From the NCBI GenBank assembly GCA_027592135.1, contig JAQCIJ010000007.1, forward strand, positions 1 through 39,124: a stretch of 39,124 bases of DNA, in the 5' to 3' direction. Position numbers and translations under genes: made by a program. The stretch's first letter is position 1. Every line of letters begins with the position of its first letter. This stretch comes from a bacterium. Its GTDB lineage: Bacteria; Patescibacteriota; Gracilibacteria; Peribacterales; Peribacteraceae. Below, piece by piece: positions 17,811 through 27,530 of this stretch. The notes beneath the pieces are model-generated. The model was not told the DNA's origin and searched no databases. It worked only from the letters and a program-made list of their open reading frames with translations.

Positions 17811-19751
17811 TCAAAAAATTGAAACCTTCTTTTGTTCTAACTTAAATTGAAAAAAAGTCTTTTTCCTGTTCTCCATCCAAATATTTCTAGCATTTTGCAA
17901 TGCAGCATTTAATCGACTAAAACGACTTGGCATCTCATTCCACATGCGTTCTTCATTGCTCCCTTCTCTAAGGAAGAGTGAGTTTGAGTCTTGTAACACT
18001 ATTCCCAGTCTTCTTATGAAGTCTTCCGCATCACCATAATACCCTTGATTAATCATATTTTGTCCATCTAGCCCAAGATTATAAGCTTCGTCTACAATAA
18101 CTTTATTCTTAATATGTAAGCTAGCTAATTCTCGGTTCAAATCCTCTTTCCGCTTATTTGCAAACCTTTGCTCTTCCACACCTTCCCGAATCGGACCTTT
18201 TATCCGTTCAGTATAAACAGCTAATTCATCGTATACTCTTTTTTTATCATCTGAATCAAGGTTGTCTCTATTTATTCGACCTGCGGCATCTAGCTTAGAT
18301 GATGCACTTTCAAATTTATTGTTAATCATAAAATACTCTGCGCATTTTGCAGCAAAAAATGCATTCACTACCGACGATTCTGTATTTTGAAATAACTTAG
18401 AATTTACACTTCGATCAACATGAGTAAAAGCAGATGGATTAATGCCCGCAAGAAAATTTTGTCTACTACAGAAACTGTCTTGGTGATGAAGAAAATTATT
18501 TTCCATCTTTTCAAATGCGTGCAATTGCAAGGGATGAGGCTCATCTCGATGTAATAATAAACGCATAGTCTCTATCCAAATTTCTGTTGCATGAAAATAG
18601 CTCTCCTTTATTAACTCCTCTGTTCTTGGATTGTCAGGGTCATTTTCTATGAGAAATCGCATTAATCCCATATTGCGTTTATTACCTAAAGCCTCTTTGT
18701 ATAAAGGATTACTTGACCCTTGGCTCAAGACATAATATGTAACACTGTCCTCATCTAATTTTTGAGTCATAAGCTCTTGCATACGATCACTATCTTGCAA
18801 TTCTTTTGAAATCTGCATCGTATTTTTTACGGTTCTTACATCAGGTGCAGACCAATTCACATCTTCAAGCCTTATGCCTGTTTGACGTTCAATAAAAGAG
18901 CGGTACTGATCAATTTGTTGACCAATAATTTCACGTGTTCGATTATTCCCTCTTGGATCATCATCCATTACGCGAAATGCTGATTCGTGCGCATGAAGAT
19001 TGAATACAACTTTTTTTAGTGCAATATCAGCACCGTCTTTCGGCGTATGTCCGGATTCCATCCTTTGATGAATAAGATTCCATAAAGACTCTCTACGACA
19101 ATTGATTGCCTCAAAAAACGCTTGAGCTTCCGCTTCGTACAACGAATACAATAGGTCTGCTTCATCAGGATTCAACTCACCCATATGAGTGGAAATTGCC
19201 ATGCCTTCTAGTAATGACTTCAGTTTCTCTGCCCTGCTTCGCTCAGCGCGATTTATGGATTCAACTTCATCAAGTAGCACTTCGTGTGAAGATGTGCCTT
19301 GATATTTTTTTACTTTTGCAATTTTGGATAATGCTTTTGCAATCTTCTTATCTCCTTCTAAGATCGAATCTGCTAAATATGCAATTGCATTGGAAATAGC
19401 AAATCCCGATTCCATAATTGCACCTGCCTGCAAATCGGCAGCTTCTCGAAGGCCACTACGTAAACTTTCTGCAATTTGCTGATTTGTATCATTAATACAG
19501 TTATAAATTGCTTCAGTAAGTTCCACTTTTCCTTCGTGTATTTGTTCAAATATCGGGAATTCGACTGATGACCTAGCAATTACTTGTAAATAATTGCTGA
19601 CTTCTTCCATATGCCTTGATGCATCTCTTTGATACTTCAACTCCAAACCTCTGTCACTCATTATAAATCCGAACGGCGCACCAGTTAGCACACCTTCTGT
19701 TATTTTCTGAAAATACGGCCGCTCATTGGAAGTGCGTTGAATTTCCTTCAT
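17811..19751 (-). CDS. Hypothetical helical protein, ~646 aa, possibly TPR-like near the C-terminus
   Basis: MKEIQRTSNERPYFQKI...; long uninterrupted ORF between the two tRNA-Asp 3' copies; predicted mostly helical by eye. Confidence 0.8.
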   Translation of the reverse strand: MKEIQRTSNERPYFQKITEGVLTGAPFGFIMSDRGLELKYQRDASRHMEEVSNYLQVIARSSVEFPIFEQIHEGKVELTEAIYNCINDTNQQIAESLRSGLREAADLQAGAIMESGFAISNAIAYLADSILEGDKKIAKALSKIAKVKKYQGTSSHEVLLDEVESINRAERSRAEKLKSLLEGMAISTHMGELNPDEADLLYSLYEAEAQAFFEAINCRRESLWNLIHQRMESGHTPKDGADIALKKVVFNLHAHESAFRVMDDDPRGNNRTREIIGQQIDQYRSFIERQTGIRLEDVNWSAPDVRTVKNTMQISKELQDSDRMQELMTQKLDEDSVTYYVLSQGSSNPLYKEALGNKRNMGLMRFLIENDPDNPRTEELIKESYFHATEIWIETMRLLLHRDEPHPLQLHAFEKMENNFLHHQDSFCSRQNFLAGINPSAFTHVDRSVNSKLFQNTESSVVNAFFAAKCAEYFMINNKFESASSKLDAAGRINRDNLDSDDKKRVYDELAVYTERIKGPIREGVEEQRFANKRKEDLNRELASLHIKNKVIVDEAYNLGLDGQNMINQGYYGDAEDFIRRLGIVLQDSNSLFLREGSNEERMWNEMPSRFSRLNAALQNARNIWMENRKKTFFQFKLEQKKVSIF

Positions 19752-19810
19752 AGAAAGGAATTTTGCACATATACAAAAATATGTCAAATATACTTATCAA
19801 AATAAGAACG

Positions 19811-19862
19811 GCCTCCCTGTCACGGAGGAGGTCGCGGGTTCGAGTCCCGTCAGCCCCGCCAT
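19811..19862. repeat. 52-bp direct repeat, copy 2 (orphan tRNA-Asp 3' half)
   Basis: Perfect copy of 17336-17387; lacks the 5' acceptor strand and D arm. Confidence 0.97.
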
Positions 19863-19879
19863 TCCTGTACAATACTCAG

Positions 19880-21571
19880 GTGAAATTCGACCGAAAGCAC
19901 CTGCCTTACCTCGCCTTCCTCGTCGCCTTCCTCGGTATCTTTTTTTGGGGACTCAATTACGGGGATCTGATAGGCCATGACTACAACTACTTCTTCCCAA
20001 AGCTGCTCGATGGAAACTGGCACTTTATGCGCCAAGGGCTCGCACCGTTTCTCTATACCCCGCACTACTGTGGAGGGTTCCCAGAATTTGGGAATCCGCA
20101 ATCGATGTACTACTCGCTGTTGCAACTCCTAAGTCTTACACTTGATCTGTGGATTGCTGCACAGCTTGTAATGGGCATTGCGATGCTGATTGGGTACTGG
20201 GGATGGTATTTGTTTGGACGCGATATCCTCAAAATGAGCCTCGACTGGTCCCATGTGTTTGCGCTGATCGTTACTGCACACGGTTTTTATCTGATGCACA
20301 TGATGGCAGGGCACATTATTTATCATACGATGCCACTGATAGGCCTCATGCTTTGGCTACTACTTGAACGTAGTCGAGACACAAAGCGTTCACTGATATT
20401 AAAGGCATCCGCATTTGGATGTATCGCCGCAAATAGTATTCACAGTGGAGGGTTTATGGTGGGTGTATTTGGAGCACTAACACTCCTCCTCTTCTTGCCA
20501 TTTGTCATAATACTGCACGATCGCAAGGGCTTACGTACACGCATTGCAGCCTGCACAGTTGCAGCCCTTTTGATGACGGGCGGAAAGGTATTCGCCATCG
20601 CAAGTGTGATGCGATTTTTCCCGCGCAACTTACCATTCAATCAGCTACCAGAAGGCAGCAGTACGCTTGGATATATTGCAACAACACTCTGGGGTTTTCC
20701 GCAAAGCGAAGGGCTCTATAAAAATTACGGTATACCCGATTGGGGCGCATTACATGAGTACAGTATGTACCTCTCACCAGTCGTAGCACTCGGGCTACTA
20801 TTTGGTCTGTGGCTCGTCATACAACACCGCAAGAACATGAATATTCCCATGGTACTTATCACTATTGCTCTTCTCTTGTTCTTCATCCAACTGATTCAAG
20901 GTCACGGCATCTTCGTAGACTGGTTAAAACATGTTCCGGTGTTTAAATCTCTTCGAATGAACACGCGTTTTGTGTATCCACTTTCTCTCCTTCTTAGTGC
21001 TGCAGGTGTTTGGAGTTTGCAACGCACAATGCCTTTTGCTTCACGTATTACTTATTACGCATCACTCCTCACAATCCTTGCCTTTCTCTCTGCATACGTA
21101 CCAATGCTGATTGATGTAGCGCCACCTCGCTCTCTCCATTACACCGAAGTCCAGTATCACCTAGAGCGCAATGCAGGATTTTTAGAACTGAATGTGGAAC
21201 AAAATATTGATATGCGCGGCCTAGGCCAGGCGGAATTTGTCCCTCTCTTTGTAGGAGCAAACCATGTGTATTGCGAAGAGCCGCTGCTCTGGGGAGATAA
21301 GCCGCAAATGGAAGAATTGAAAGCCGGTGACGTGTACTTAGGATGGGATGATCACTTGAATCTCTATAACCCTGCATGCTTTATCTATCCGGAAGTTAAT
21401 GACTGTGAACCGGGTGATCGTATTGCAGTTGATGATATGGAAAACTTCAAAAGCTTTATTGCAGGAGAAAAAACGGAATGGAATGTGCCGATCTTCCAAA
21501 GAATTCTCAACTGGATAAGTATACTTACTCTTCTTGCAGCAATAGGAATTGTTGTACCATGGAAGAGATAA
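19880..21571 (+). CDS. Polytopic membrane protein (GT-C/YfhO-like), paralog 1
   Basis: GTG start VKFDRKHLPYLAFLVAFLGIFFWGLNYGDLIGHDYNYFFPKLLDGNWHFMRQGLAPFLYTPHYCGGFPEFGNPQSMYYSL; many TM segments. Confidence 0.8.
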   Translation: MKFDRKHLPYLAFLVAFLGIFFWGLNYGDLIGHDYNYFFPKLLDGNWHFMRQGLAPFLYTPHYCGGFPEFGNPQSMYYSLLQLLSLTLDLWIAAQLVMGIAMLIGYWGWYLFGRDILKMSLDWSHVFALIVTAHGFYLMHMMAGHIIYHTMPLIGLMLWLLLERSRDTKRSLILKASAFGCIAANSIHSGGFMVGVFGALTLLLFLPFVIILHDRKGLRTRIAACTVAALLMTGGKVFAIASVMRFFPRNLPFNQLPEGSSTLGYIATTLWGFPQSEGLYKNYGIPDWGALHEYSMYLSPVVALGLLFGLWLVIQHRKNMNIPMVLITIALLLFFIQLIQGHGIFVDWLKHVPVFKSLRMNTRFVYPLSLLLSAAGVWSLQRTMPFASRITYYASLLTILAFLSAYVPMLIDVAPPRSLHYTEVQYHLERNAGFLELNVEQNIDMRGLGQAEFVPLFVGANHVYCEEPLLWGDKPQMEELKAGDVYLGWDDHLNLYNPACFIYPEVNDCEPGDRIAVDDMENFKSFIAGEKTEWNVPIFQRILNWISILTLLAAIGIVVPWKR

Positions 21572-23316
21572 TGAAACTCTCTCGTCGCCACATACCGTAT
21601 GTCTTCCTTCTCGGTGTGTTTTTATGCGCCTTTTTCTGGGGTCTCTCTGCAGGAATACTCGGACACGATTATTTCTATTTCTTCCCGAAACTTCTCGAAG
21701 GTAAATGGCACTTTATGCGCCAAGGGATTTCGATGTTTTATTACACCCCACACATGTGTGGAGGGTTTCCGGAGTACGCAAATCCCCAATCCATGTACTA
21801 CTCACTGCAGCAGTTGCTGGTCTTATTTTTGGACATGTGGCTTGCGGTGCAACTCACGATGCTTATTTCGATGCTTATCGCCTACGTTGGTTGGTATCGA
21901 TTTGGAAGAGATCTCATCAAACTTAATCTGCACTGGGCACACCTCCTTGCATTGATTATTACCGCACATGGGTATCACTTTATGCACATGATCCCTGGGC
22001 ACATTGTTTTCCATAGTATGCCAATTCTCGGATGGCTCCTGTGGCTACTCTTTGATCGACGTAATCATTCACTAAAAGGATTGATGATAAAAGGATCGTG
22101 GTTTGCTCTCGCTACTGCCTACATCCTCTACAGCGGTGGCTACATGGTTGCTGTTATGGGCATGTTTGCTGTTCTCGTATTGCTTCCGTACGAACTGATA
22201 TTGCATCACCGCACTCTGAAGTCTCGACTACGTGTGCTTGCAAAATCCGTTGCTGCCTGTGCAATTTCGGGCCTACTCATTAATGCCAGTAAGCTCGTCG
22301 CTACCTTTAGTTTTTTACGATATTTCCCACGCGAAGTAGCATTCGAACGCCTCTGGGATGACACCAATATCTTGGTCTTCATTGTGCGAGCACTCTTTGC
22401 ATTACCACAGAATAAGGATTTGTTTTTGGAATTTGGTATGGGCAACTGGGGTGCATTTCATGAGTACAGCTTCTTGGTATCGCCGATGATACCCGTTGGT
22501 CTTTTCTGTGGTGTGATCCTGCTCTGGAAAAATCGCGCTACTGTTGCACAGCATATGTATCAATTCCTCATCTTGACCGCAGTATCTATAGCTTTATTGG
22601 CATTTTTGATGCAACTGATGCAGGGGTATGGCTGGATGGTAACACCACTCGAGAGCCTGCCAATTTTTCGAGGACTGCATGTTAATATGCGCTGGTTGTA
22701 TGCATTTTCATTTTTACTTATTGCCGTAGGTGTGTGGTGTTTACAGGAATGTACCCGTCACAGCTCTTTTCATCAGTACTCTCCGTGGATAGCGCAGCTC
22801 GGTGGAGTGATTACTATCGTTGCATTTGTCGGAGGATATTACGGCGTTCTCCATACAAATACTCTCCCACGTACTCTGCCGTATAGCGAAATCGTTACCG
22901 CACTGGATTCTGTTGAAGGGTATATGGATCTTGATGTTGACGAAGCTTTTGATATGCGCGAGATGGGTCACTCTGGATTTATCCCTCTGATATTTGGTGG
23001 GAACCACATCTACTGTAGCGAACCAATGCTTCTGGGTACCTCAGTATTGCCAAATACTATTACCGTAAATCCTGTTATGCACGAGAGTGACGGATATCTG
23101 AATATGTATAACCCTGCATGCATGGTGTATCCAAAGATAAACAATTGTGAGTCTGGTGATCGTGTTCTTGCATCCGACAACGATAACCTCGAAGCGTTTC
23201 GAACGGGAAAGCCTACGACATGGAAGATGTCTGGCTTACAACACATCACAAACTGGATTAGTGTTCTTACACTATTTGGAAGTATTGCCCTGTTAACTGT
23301 TCTTCGAAAAAAATAA
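21571..23316 (+). CDS. Polytopic membrane protein (GT-C/YfhO-like), paralog 2
   Basis: MKLSRRHIPYVFLLGVFLCAFFWGLSAGILGHDYFYFFPKLLEGKWHFMRQGISMFYYTPHMCGGFPEYANPQSMYYSL; TAATG overlap with paralog 1. Confidence 0.8.
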   Translation: MKLSRRHIPYVFLLGVFLCAFFWGLSAGILGHDYFYFFPKLLEGKWHFMRQGISMFYYTPHMCGGFPEYANPQSMYYSLQQLLVLFLDMWLAVQLTMLISMLIAYVGWYRFGRDLIKLNLHWAHLLALIITAHGYHFMHMIPGHIVFHSMPILGWLLWLLFDRRNHSLKGLMIKGSWFALATAYILYSGGYMVAVMGMFAVLVLLPYELILHHRTLKSRLRVLAKSVAACAISGLLINASKLVATFSFLRYFPREVAFERLWDDTNILVFIVRALFALPQNKDLFLEFGMGNWGAFHEYSFLVSPMIPVGLFCGVILLWKNRATVAQHMYQFLILTAVSIALLAFLMQLMQGYGWMVTPLESLPIFRGLHVNMRWLYAFSFLLIAVGVWCLQECTRHSSFHQYSPWIAQLGGVITIVAFVGGYYGVLHTNTLPRTLPYSEIVTALDSVEGYMDLDVDEAFDMREMGHSGFIPLIFGGNHIYCSEPMLLGTSVLPNTITVNPVMHESDGYLNMYNPACMVYPKINNCESGDRVLASDNDNLEAFRTGKPTTWKMSGLQHITNWISVLTLFGSIALLTVLRKK

Positions 23317-23337
23317 ATTGGAAACGTACCAAACCTT

Positions 23338-24381
23338 CTATTCCAGATACAACACAGGATTCTTCTTTACTCCTCCAACACGTACTTCGAAGTGCACGTG
23401 AATTCCTGTTGCTCCATACACTTGGCCAGTGTTTCCCATCCAAGCGATCTTCTGTCCACGTTGTACACGATCCCCTTCTTTGACATACAATTCTTTGTTG
23501 TGTCCGTAGAGGGTCACCAGCCCATTACCATGATCTACCTCTATCACATTTCCATACCCACCATTCCAACCTTTTGCTGCACGAATAACCGTACCATCTT
23601 CTGAAGCGTAAATTGGTCCACCAAGTACTCCATTTGATTTATCCTGCATGTCTACAGCGTAGTGCCCTGCACGATAGTGTTGCGTGTAGTAGCACGTCAG
23701 TGCACACGGCTTTTGTAGTACTCCAGGAGTCGGTGTCGGTGTAAATGGTGCAGTGGGTTGCACTACAACAACTACTGGTTTTTTTGTAGGCTTTGTAGGT
23801 TCGTCTGTCGGTGTCTCCGCATCTACAGTAGCAACCTGTACCTTCTTTTCGATAATGGGACGTCCATTCGGAACAATTAATTGTTGTCCTGCCATAATAA
23901 ATTCACTCTTCAGGTCATTTTGATTAAGGATATCTATCATGGGTATATCATACAGCTGTGCAATACGCGAAAGTGTTTGTCCACGAGATACGGTGTGCAG
24001 CACTCCATCTACAGGCAATATCAATAGCTCATCTCCTGGGCGAATGGGTTGTCCTTCCTGTAAGTTGTTGGCCCATCGAATAGTTTCAACACTCACAGGA
24101 TACCAACGCGAAAGACGTTCGAGACTATCACCATCTTTAACCGTGAGAATTGTTCCTTTCGCATATGCACGACGATCTCCCTGCCGTGTAAGTGGAGATG
24201 TTTTCTTTAGGAATCCTTCTTCGACTAATAAAAACTTCTGTGTCGCAAGAGATGGATCTTGCTGTGCAAAAGCTGCTTTTGGAATGAACGGTGGAAGAAA
24301 TGCTCCCGCAGCAAACGCTATGACACATGCTATGCGTATACGCTTTATCAGCCAGAGGTGCGTTGGAGAAAGAGGGCTCAT
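23338..24381 (-). CDS. LysM-containing M23 family metallopeptidase
   Basis: LysM-like VKDGDSLERLSRWYPVSVETIRWANNL and HTVSRGQTLSRIAQLYDIPMIDILNQN; M23 GHYAVDMQ...GNGLVTLYGHN...GIHVHFEV. Confidence 0.9.
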   Translation of the reverse strand: MSPLSPTHLWLIKRIRIACVIAFAAGAFLPPFIPKAAFAQQDPSLATQKFLLVEEGFLKKTSPLTRQGDRRAYAKGTILTVKDGDSLERLSRWYPVSVETIRWANNLQEGQPIRPGDELLILPVDGVLHTVSRGQTLSRIAQLYDIPMIDILNQNDLKSEFIMAGQQLIVPNGRPIIEKKVQVATVDAETPTDEPTKPTKKPVVVVVQPTAPFTPTPTPGVLQKPCALTCYYTQHYRAGHYAVDMQDKSNGVLGGPIYASEDGTVIRAAKGWNGGYGNVIEVDHGNGLVTLYGHNKELYVKEGDRVQRGQKIAWMGNTGQVYGATGIHVHFEVRVGGVKKNPVLYLE

Positions 24382-25244
24382 TGGGAAGCAACAGGCTCCG
24401 GTTCAGTCTTCAAAGAAGAAAGGATTATACGCATATCCTTGTATCGCTGATTGGAGTTAAAAAGAACAACGATATATTGTTGATCGACACCTTCGACAAG
24501 AGACATTAAGCACTGGCCCGCATCTGTCGTTGTTCCTGTCTTCCCTGCAAGGACAGGGCTAACTTCATGCATCAGTGCGTGTGTATGATACAACGAAATA
24601 TTATCACCTTCTACGCTGGCAATACGCTCCCCTGAACTACTAAGGCGGCTTGCAATTTCTTCGTAGCGCAAACTAAACATCGTCAGCCATGCAATATCCT
24701 GAGGCGTAGACCAGTGAGCAGGATGGTCGAGTCCTGCAGGGTTGCGAAATGATGTACCCGTCATTCCCAATTGCAATGCTCTATTGTTCATCTCTCCAAC
24801 AAAAGCCGATACGCTACCACTGTGGAACTGTGCCAACGTTGTTGCTGCATCATTTGCAGAATTGATCAGCAGTGCAGAGAGTAAATCACCAACAGTGTAG
24901 TGCTTACCAGGTTCGAGATATGCTTTATTCCCTGTGACATCTACAACATTCCTTGGAATGGATACCATTTCATCAAGATCATGATTCTCCACAATGAGCA
25001 AAGCGGTCATTAATTTTGTCAGACTTGCCATCGGGCGTTGGGTTCGTGCCTGCTTTGCGTAGAGTCTTTGTCCACTACGTGCATCAAAAATCACTACTCC
25101 AGATGCAGAAAGTGGCTCTGAGATCTCTATTGCTTCACTTGAAGGTGCTATTTGTATGCTCTCCAACGTTGAAACATCGAAAGATTCCGTGTCTACGGTC
25201 GGGAACAAGCCCAAAAGGAGCGCTGAAAGTAGCGATAAATACAT
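24378..25244 (-). CDS. Serine-type D-Ala-D-Ala carboxypeptidase (PBP5-like)
   Basis: SxxK (ASLTK), SxN (INSANDAATTLA), KTG (AGKTGTTTDAG). Confidence 0.92.
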   Translation of the reverse strand: MYLSLLSALLLGLFPTVDTESFDVSTLESIQIAPSSEAIEISEPLSASGVVIFDARSGQRLYAKQARTQRPMASLTKLMTALLIVENHDLDEMVSIPRNVVDVTGNKAYLEPGKHYTVGDLLSALLINSANDAATTLAQFHSGSVSAFVGEMNNRALQLGMTGTSFRNPAGLDHPAHWSTPQDIAWLTMFSLRYEEIASRLSSSGERIASVEGDNISLYHTHALMHEVSPVLAGKTGTTTDAGQCLMSLVEGVDQQYIVVLFNSNQRYKDMRIILSSLKTEPEPVASQ

Positions 25245-25353
25245 CTGTAATATGATAGTCCTGATTACACAAGAGTAGAAGTGATATATCCAATTTCATT
25301 TGGTTGTAACTGGTGCGTAGTCAAGCGCTTAAGCTTGGCAGATTAGCAATTTA

Positions 25354-26310
25354 CTACTGATACATCACCCTGTCTGTAACCCGAAGATCGATATACTCCT
25401 TTACCTCTTCGAAACCAATTTCTTTGAGGAAGGTTCTGTATCGCTCCATTTGTTCTTCTAGAGGATTTCTTAGATCAAACCACAACTCTTTTTGGTCGAC
25501 GAGTAAGTGAAACTCCTGAGCGCGTAAATACACTGTCCTGCGCGACACTTCCTGTCCAAACTGTCGCAGTAGTGTCAGCTCTGCAGCATTCATACGCTCC
25601 AGAAACGTTGGTTGAATAAGTAGTTGCCCAGGATCTGGCCGCACCCCCCAGTCGACAATAGAAAACTGTGGTAGCGTCTCTGTATCACGTGCTGCAGTTG
25701 TTGCTACATATATTCCCTGTTTGGTTAAAAAATCGATACTGCTGCCAGTACCAGAGCTTCCTGCACTATCAGGCTCTTCGATATTTAAGCGTGCTACAAG
25801 TGGATGCAGTTGTATACGTACATGCAGTGTGCCTGGGTATGTTTTTCCGATACGTAATTCATCGATGTCTGGAATGCTTTCACGAAGCAGTCCTGCAATT
25901 TCAAATGAGGAAAGAAAGAACAGGTGTCTGCCAAATATTGGAGAAAGTGCATCCTGAACTTCTTCGATATCGAGCCTCGGACTCAGCCTGCTTACGGTAA
26001 TTTCTCGCACCTCTATTGCTGACGAAAACAAGAGAAATCCGAATGCGACAACACCAATAAAAATAAGGCTGATCATCGTCCATCGCACAGCACTTTTGCG
26101 AAATCCATCTCTCCATACTTCTATTCTTCGCTTGAGTCTGCGCCATTTTTCTTTTCTGTGACTGGTCTTTCTATTCATGCATCGTTTAACATAACGCTTT
26201 GTATCAGGCGATATGCGTCTGGCAAATTTTTTGGGAAGCCGCTGAGAACGCTGTAATGGCATAAATGTATTATGAGGTACTCTCGAGTATGGTAACGATT
26301 CATTAGTCAT
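25354..26310 (-). CDS. FtsQ-like protein with POTRA region
   Basis: Basic N-terminus, one TM, FSSAIEVREITVSRLSPRLDIEEVQDAL...IPDIDELRIGKTYPGTLHVRIQLHPLVARL; start may be 26310 or 26262. Confidence 0.7.
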   Translation of the reverse strand: MTNESLPYSRVPHNTFMPLQRSQRLPKKFARRISPDTKRYVKRCMNRKTSHRKEKWRRLKRRIEVWRDGFRKSAVRWTMISLIFIGVVAFGFLLFSSAIEVREITVSRLSPRLDIEEVQDALSPIFGRHLFFLSSFEIAGLLRESIPDIDELRIGKTYPGTLHVRIQLHPLVARLNIEEPDSAGSSGTGSSIDFLTKQGIYVATTAARDTETLPQFSIVDWGVRPDPGQLLIQPTFLERMNAAELTLLRQFGQEVSRRTVYLRAQEFHLLVDQKELWFDLRNPLEEQMERYRTFLKEIGFEEVKEYIDLRVTDRVMYQ

Positions 26311-26368
26311 TAGTCATTAGCCGTTGGTTTTTCTGATTGACTATTGACTATTGACTATTGACTATTGA
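26301..26368. repeat. Two heptamer arrays: cattagt x3 and ctattga x4
   Basis: 26301-26321 cattagt/cattagt/cattagc; 26341-26368 four exact ctattga; between divergent genes. Confidence 0.92.
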
Positions 26369-26378
26369 CACTGAAGTT

Positions 26379-27530
26379 ATGAAACTCGCTATCGTCGCCG
26401 ATTGGCTCCCCGTATTCGCCGGAGCAGAACATGTCATTGCAGCGATGCATGATATTTGGCCCGAAGCTCCTATTTTTACAACGGTTGCAAACCGTAAAAA
26501 TGTTGGTCCTCTTTCGCATGCAGACATTCGTACAAGCCCTCTGCAAAAGTGGTACTCGCTTACGGGGAACCATCAGTGGATGCTGCCATGGATGCCGCGT
26601 GCAATAGAAAACATCGATCTGCGTGAATTTGATACAATCATCAGCTCATCACATGCGATAGGCAAAGGGATTATTCCTCCGAGTACCGCGAAACATATTT
26701 GCTACTGCCATACACCAATGCGCTACGCATGGGAGATGGAAGACGAGTATCTTGATGATTTTAATGTCCCGCATTTTTTGCGCAGGATGATCAAAGAAAA
26801 ACTTAAACAAATTCGTAAATGGGATCTTACCACTGCACAAAGAGTGGACCAGTTTGTGGCAAACTCCACAACAGTGCAAGAGAGGATCAAAAGGGTGTAT
26901 AACCGCGAAAGCATTGTGATTCATCCACCTGTAAATGATCGATTTTTCGAAGTTCCCAACCCCCAACCCCCAACCCCCAAATCCTACTACCTTACCGTCG
27001 GTCGTCACGTCCCCTACAAACGAACCGATCTTTTGATTCAAGCGGCAAATGCGATGAAGATTCCGCTTAAGGTTGGAGGGTCCGGAAAAGATTTTGAAAG
27101 ACTGAAGGCGATGGCAGGACCAACGGTCGAGATGCTCGGCTTTGTACCAGATGAAGATCTTCCTGAATTATATGCAAACGCAAAAGCCTTTTTGTTTGCA
27201 CCATTCGAAGACGCTGGAGTTGTGCCATTAGAGGCGCAAGCGTGTGGCACACCGGTTGTGGCATTTGGCAAAGGAGGAGTGCTGGATACCGTCGTTAATG
27301 GAGAGACAGGAGTGTATTTTGCTGAGCAATCTGTCGATGCCGTGACAGATGCTATCGGGAGATTTGAGAAGATGAATTTTGATACAGAAATTATTCGGGA
27401 GCATGCGAAAAAATTTAGTGCAGAGCGGTTTAGGGAGAAGATGCTTCAATCTTCAACATCTGTCTCATCCTCTATTTCTCCAACTAATTCTTCTAATACG
27501 TCCTCGAGAGTAACGAGCCCCACAGTGTGA
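26379..27530 (+). CDS. Glycosyltransferase family 4 (GT-B)
   Basis: [32 protein letters not shown]...[24 protein letters not shown]...[33 protein letters not shown]. Confidence 0.9.
   Translation: MKLAIVADWLPVFAGAEHVIAAMHDIWPEAPIFTTVANRKNVGPLSHADIRTSPLQKWYSLTGNHQWMLPWMPRAIENIDLREFDTIISSSHAIGKGIIPPSTAKHICYCHTPMRYAWEMEDEYLDDFNVPHFLRRMIKEKLKQIRKWDLTTAQRVDQFVANSTTVQERIKRVYNRESIVIHPPVNDRFFEVPNPQPPTPKSYYLTVGRHVPYKRTDLLIQAANAMKIPLKVGGSGKDFERLKAMAGPTVEMLGFVPDEDLPELYANAKAFLFAPFEDAGVVPLEAQACGTPVVAFGKGGVLDTVVNGETGVYFAEQSVDAVTDAIGRFEKMNFDTEIIREHAKKFSAERFREKMLQSSTSVSSSISPTNSSNTSSRVTSPTV
26958..26978. repeat. Intragenic heptamer aaccccc x3
   Basis: Three exact copies within the glycosyltransferase gene, encoding part of NPQPPTPK. 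Confidence 0.9.

Noticed and set aside
19763-19879. N-terminal extension SLSRRRSRVRVPSAPPFL of the first membrane paralog
   Set aside because: Translation of the orphan tRNA-Asp 3' half; GTG at 19880 fits better.
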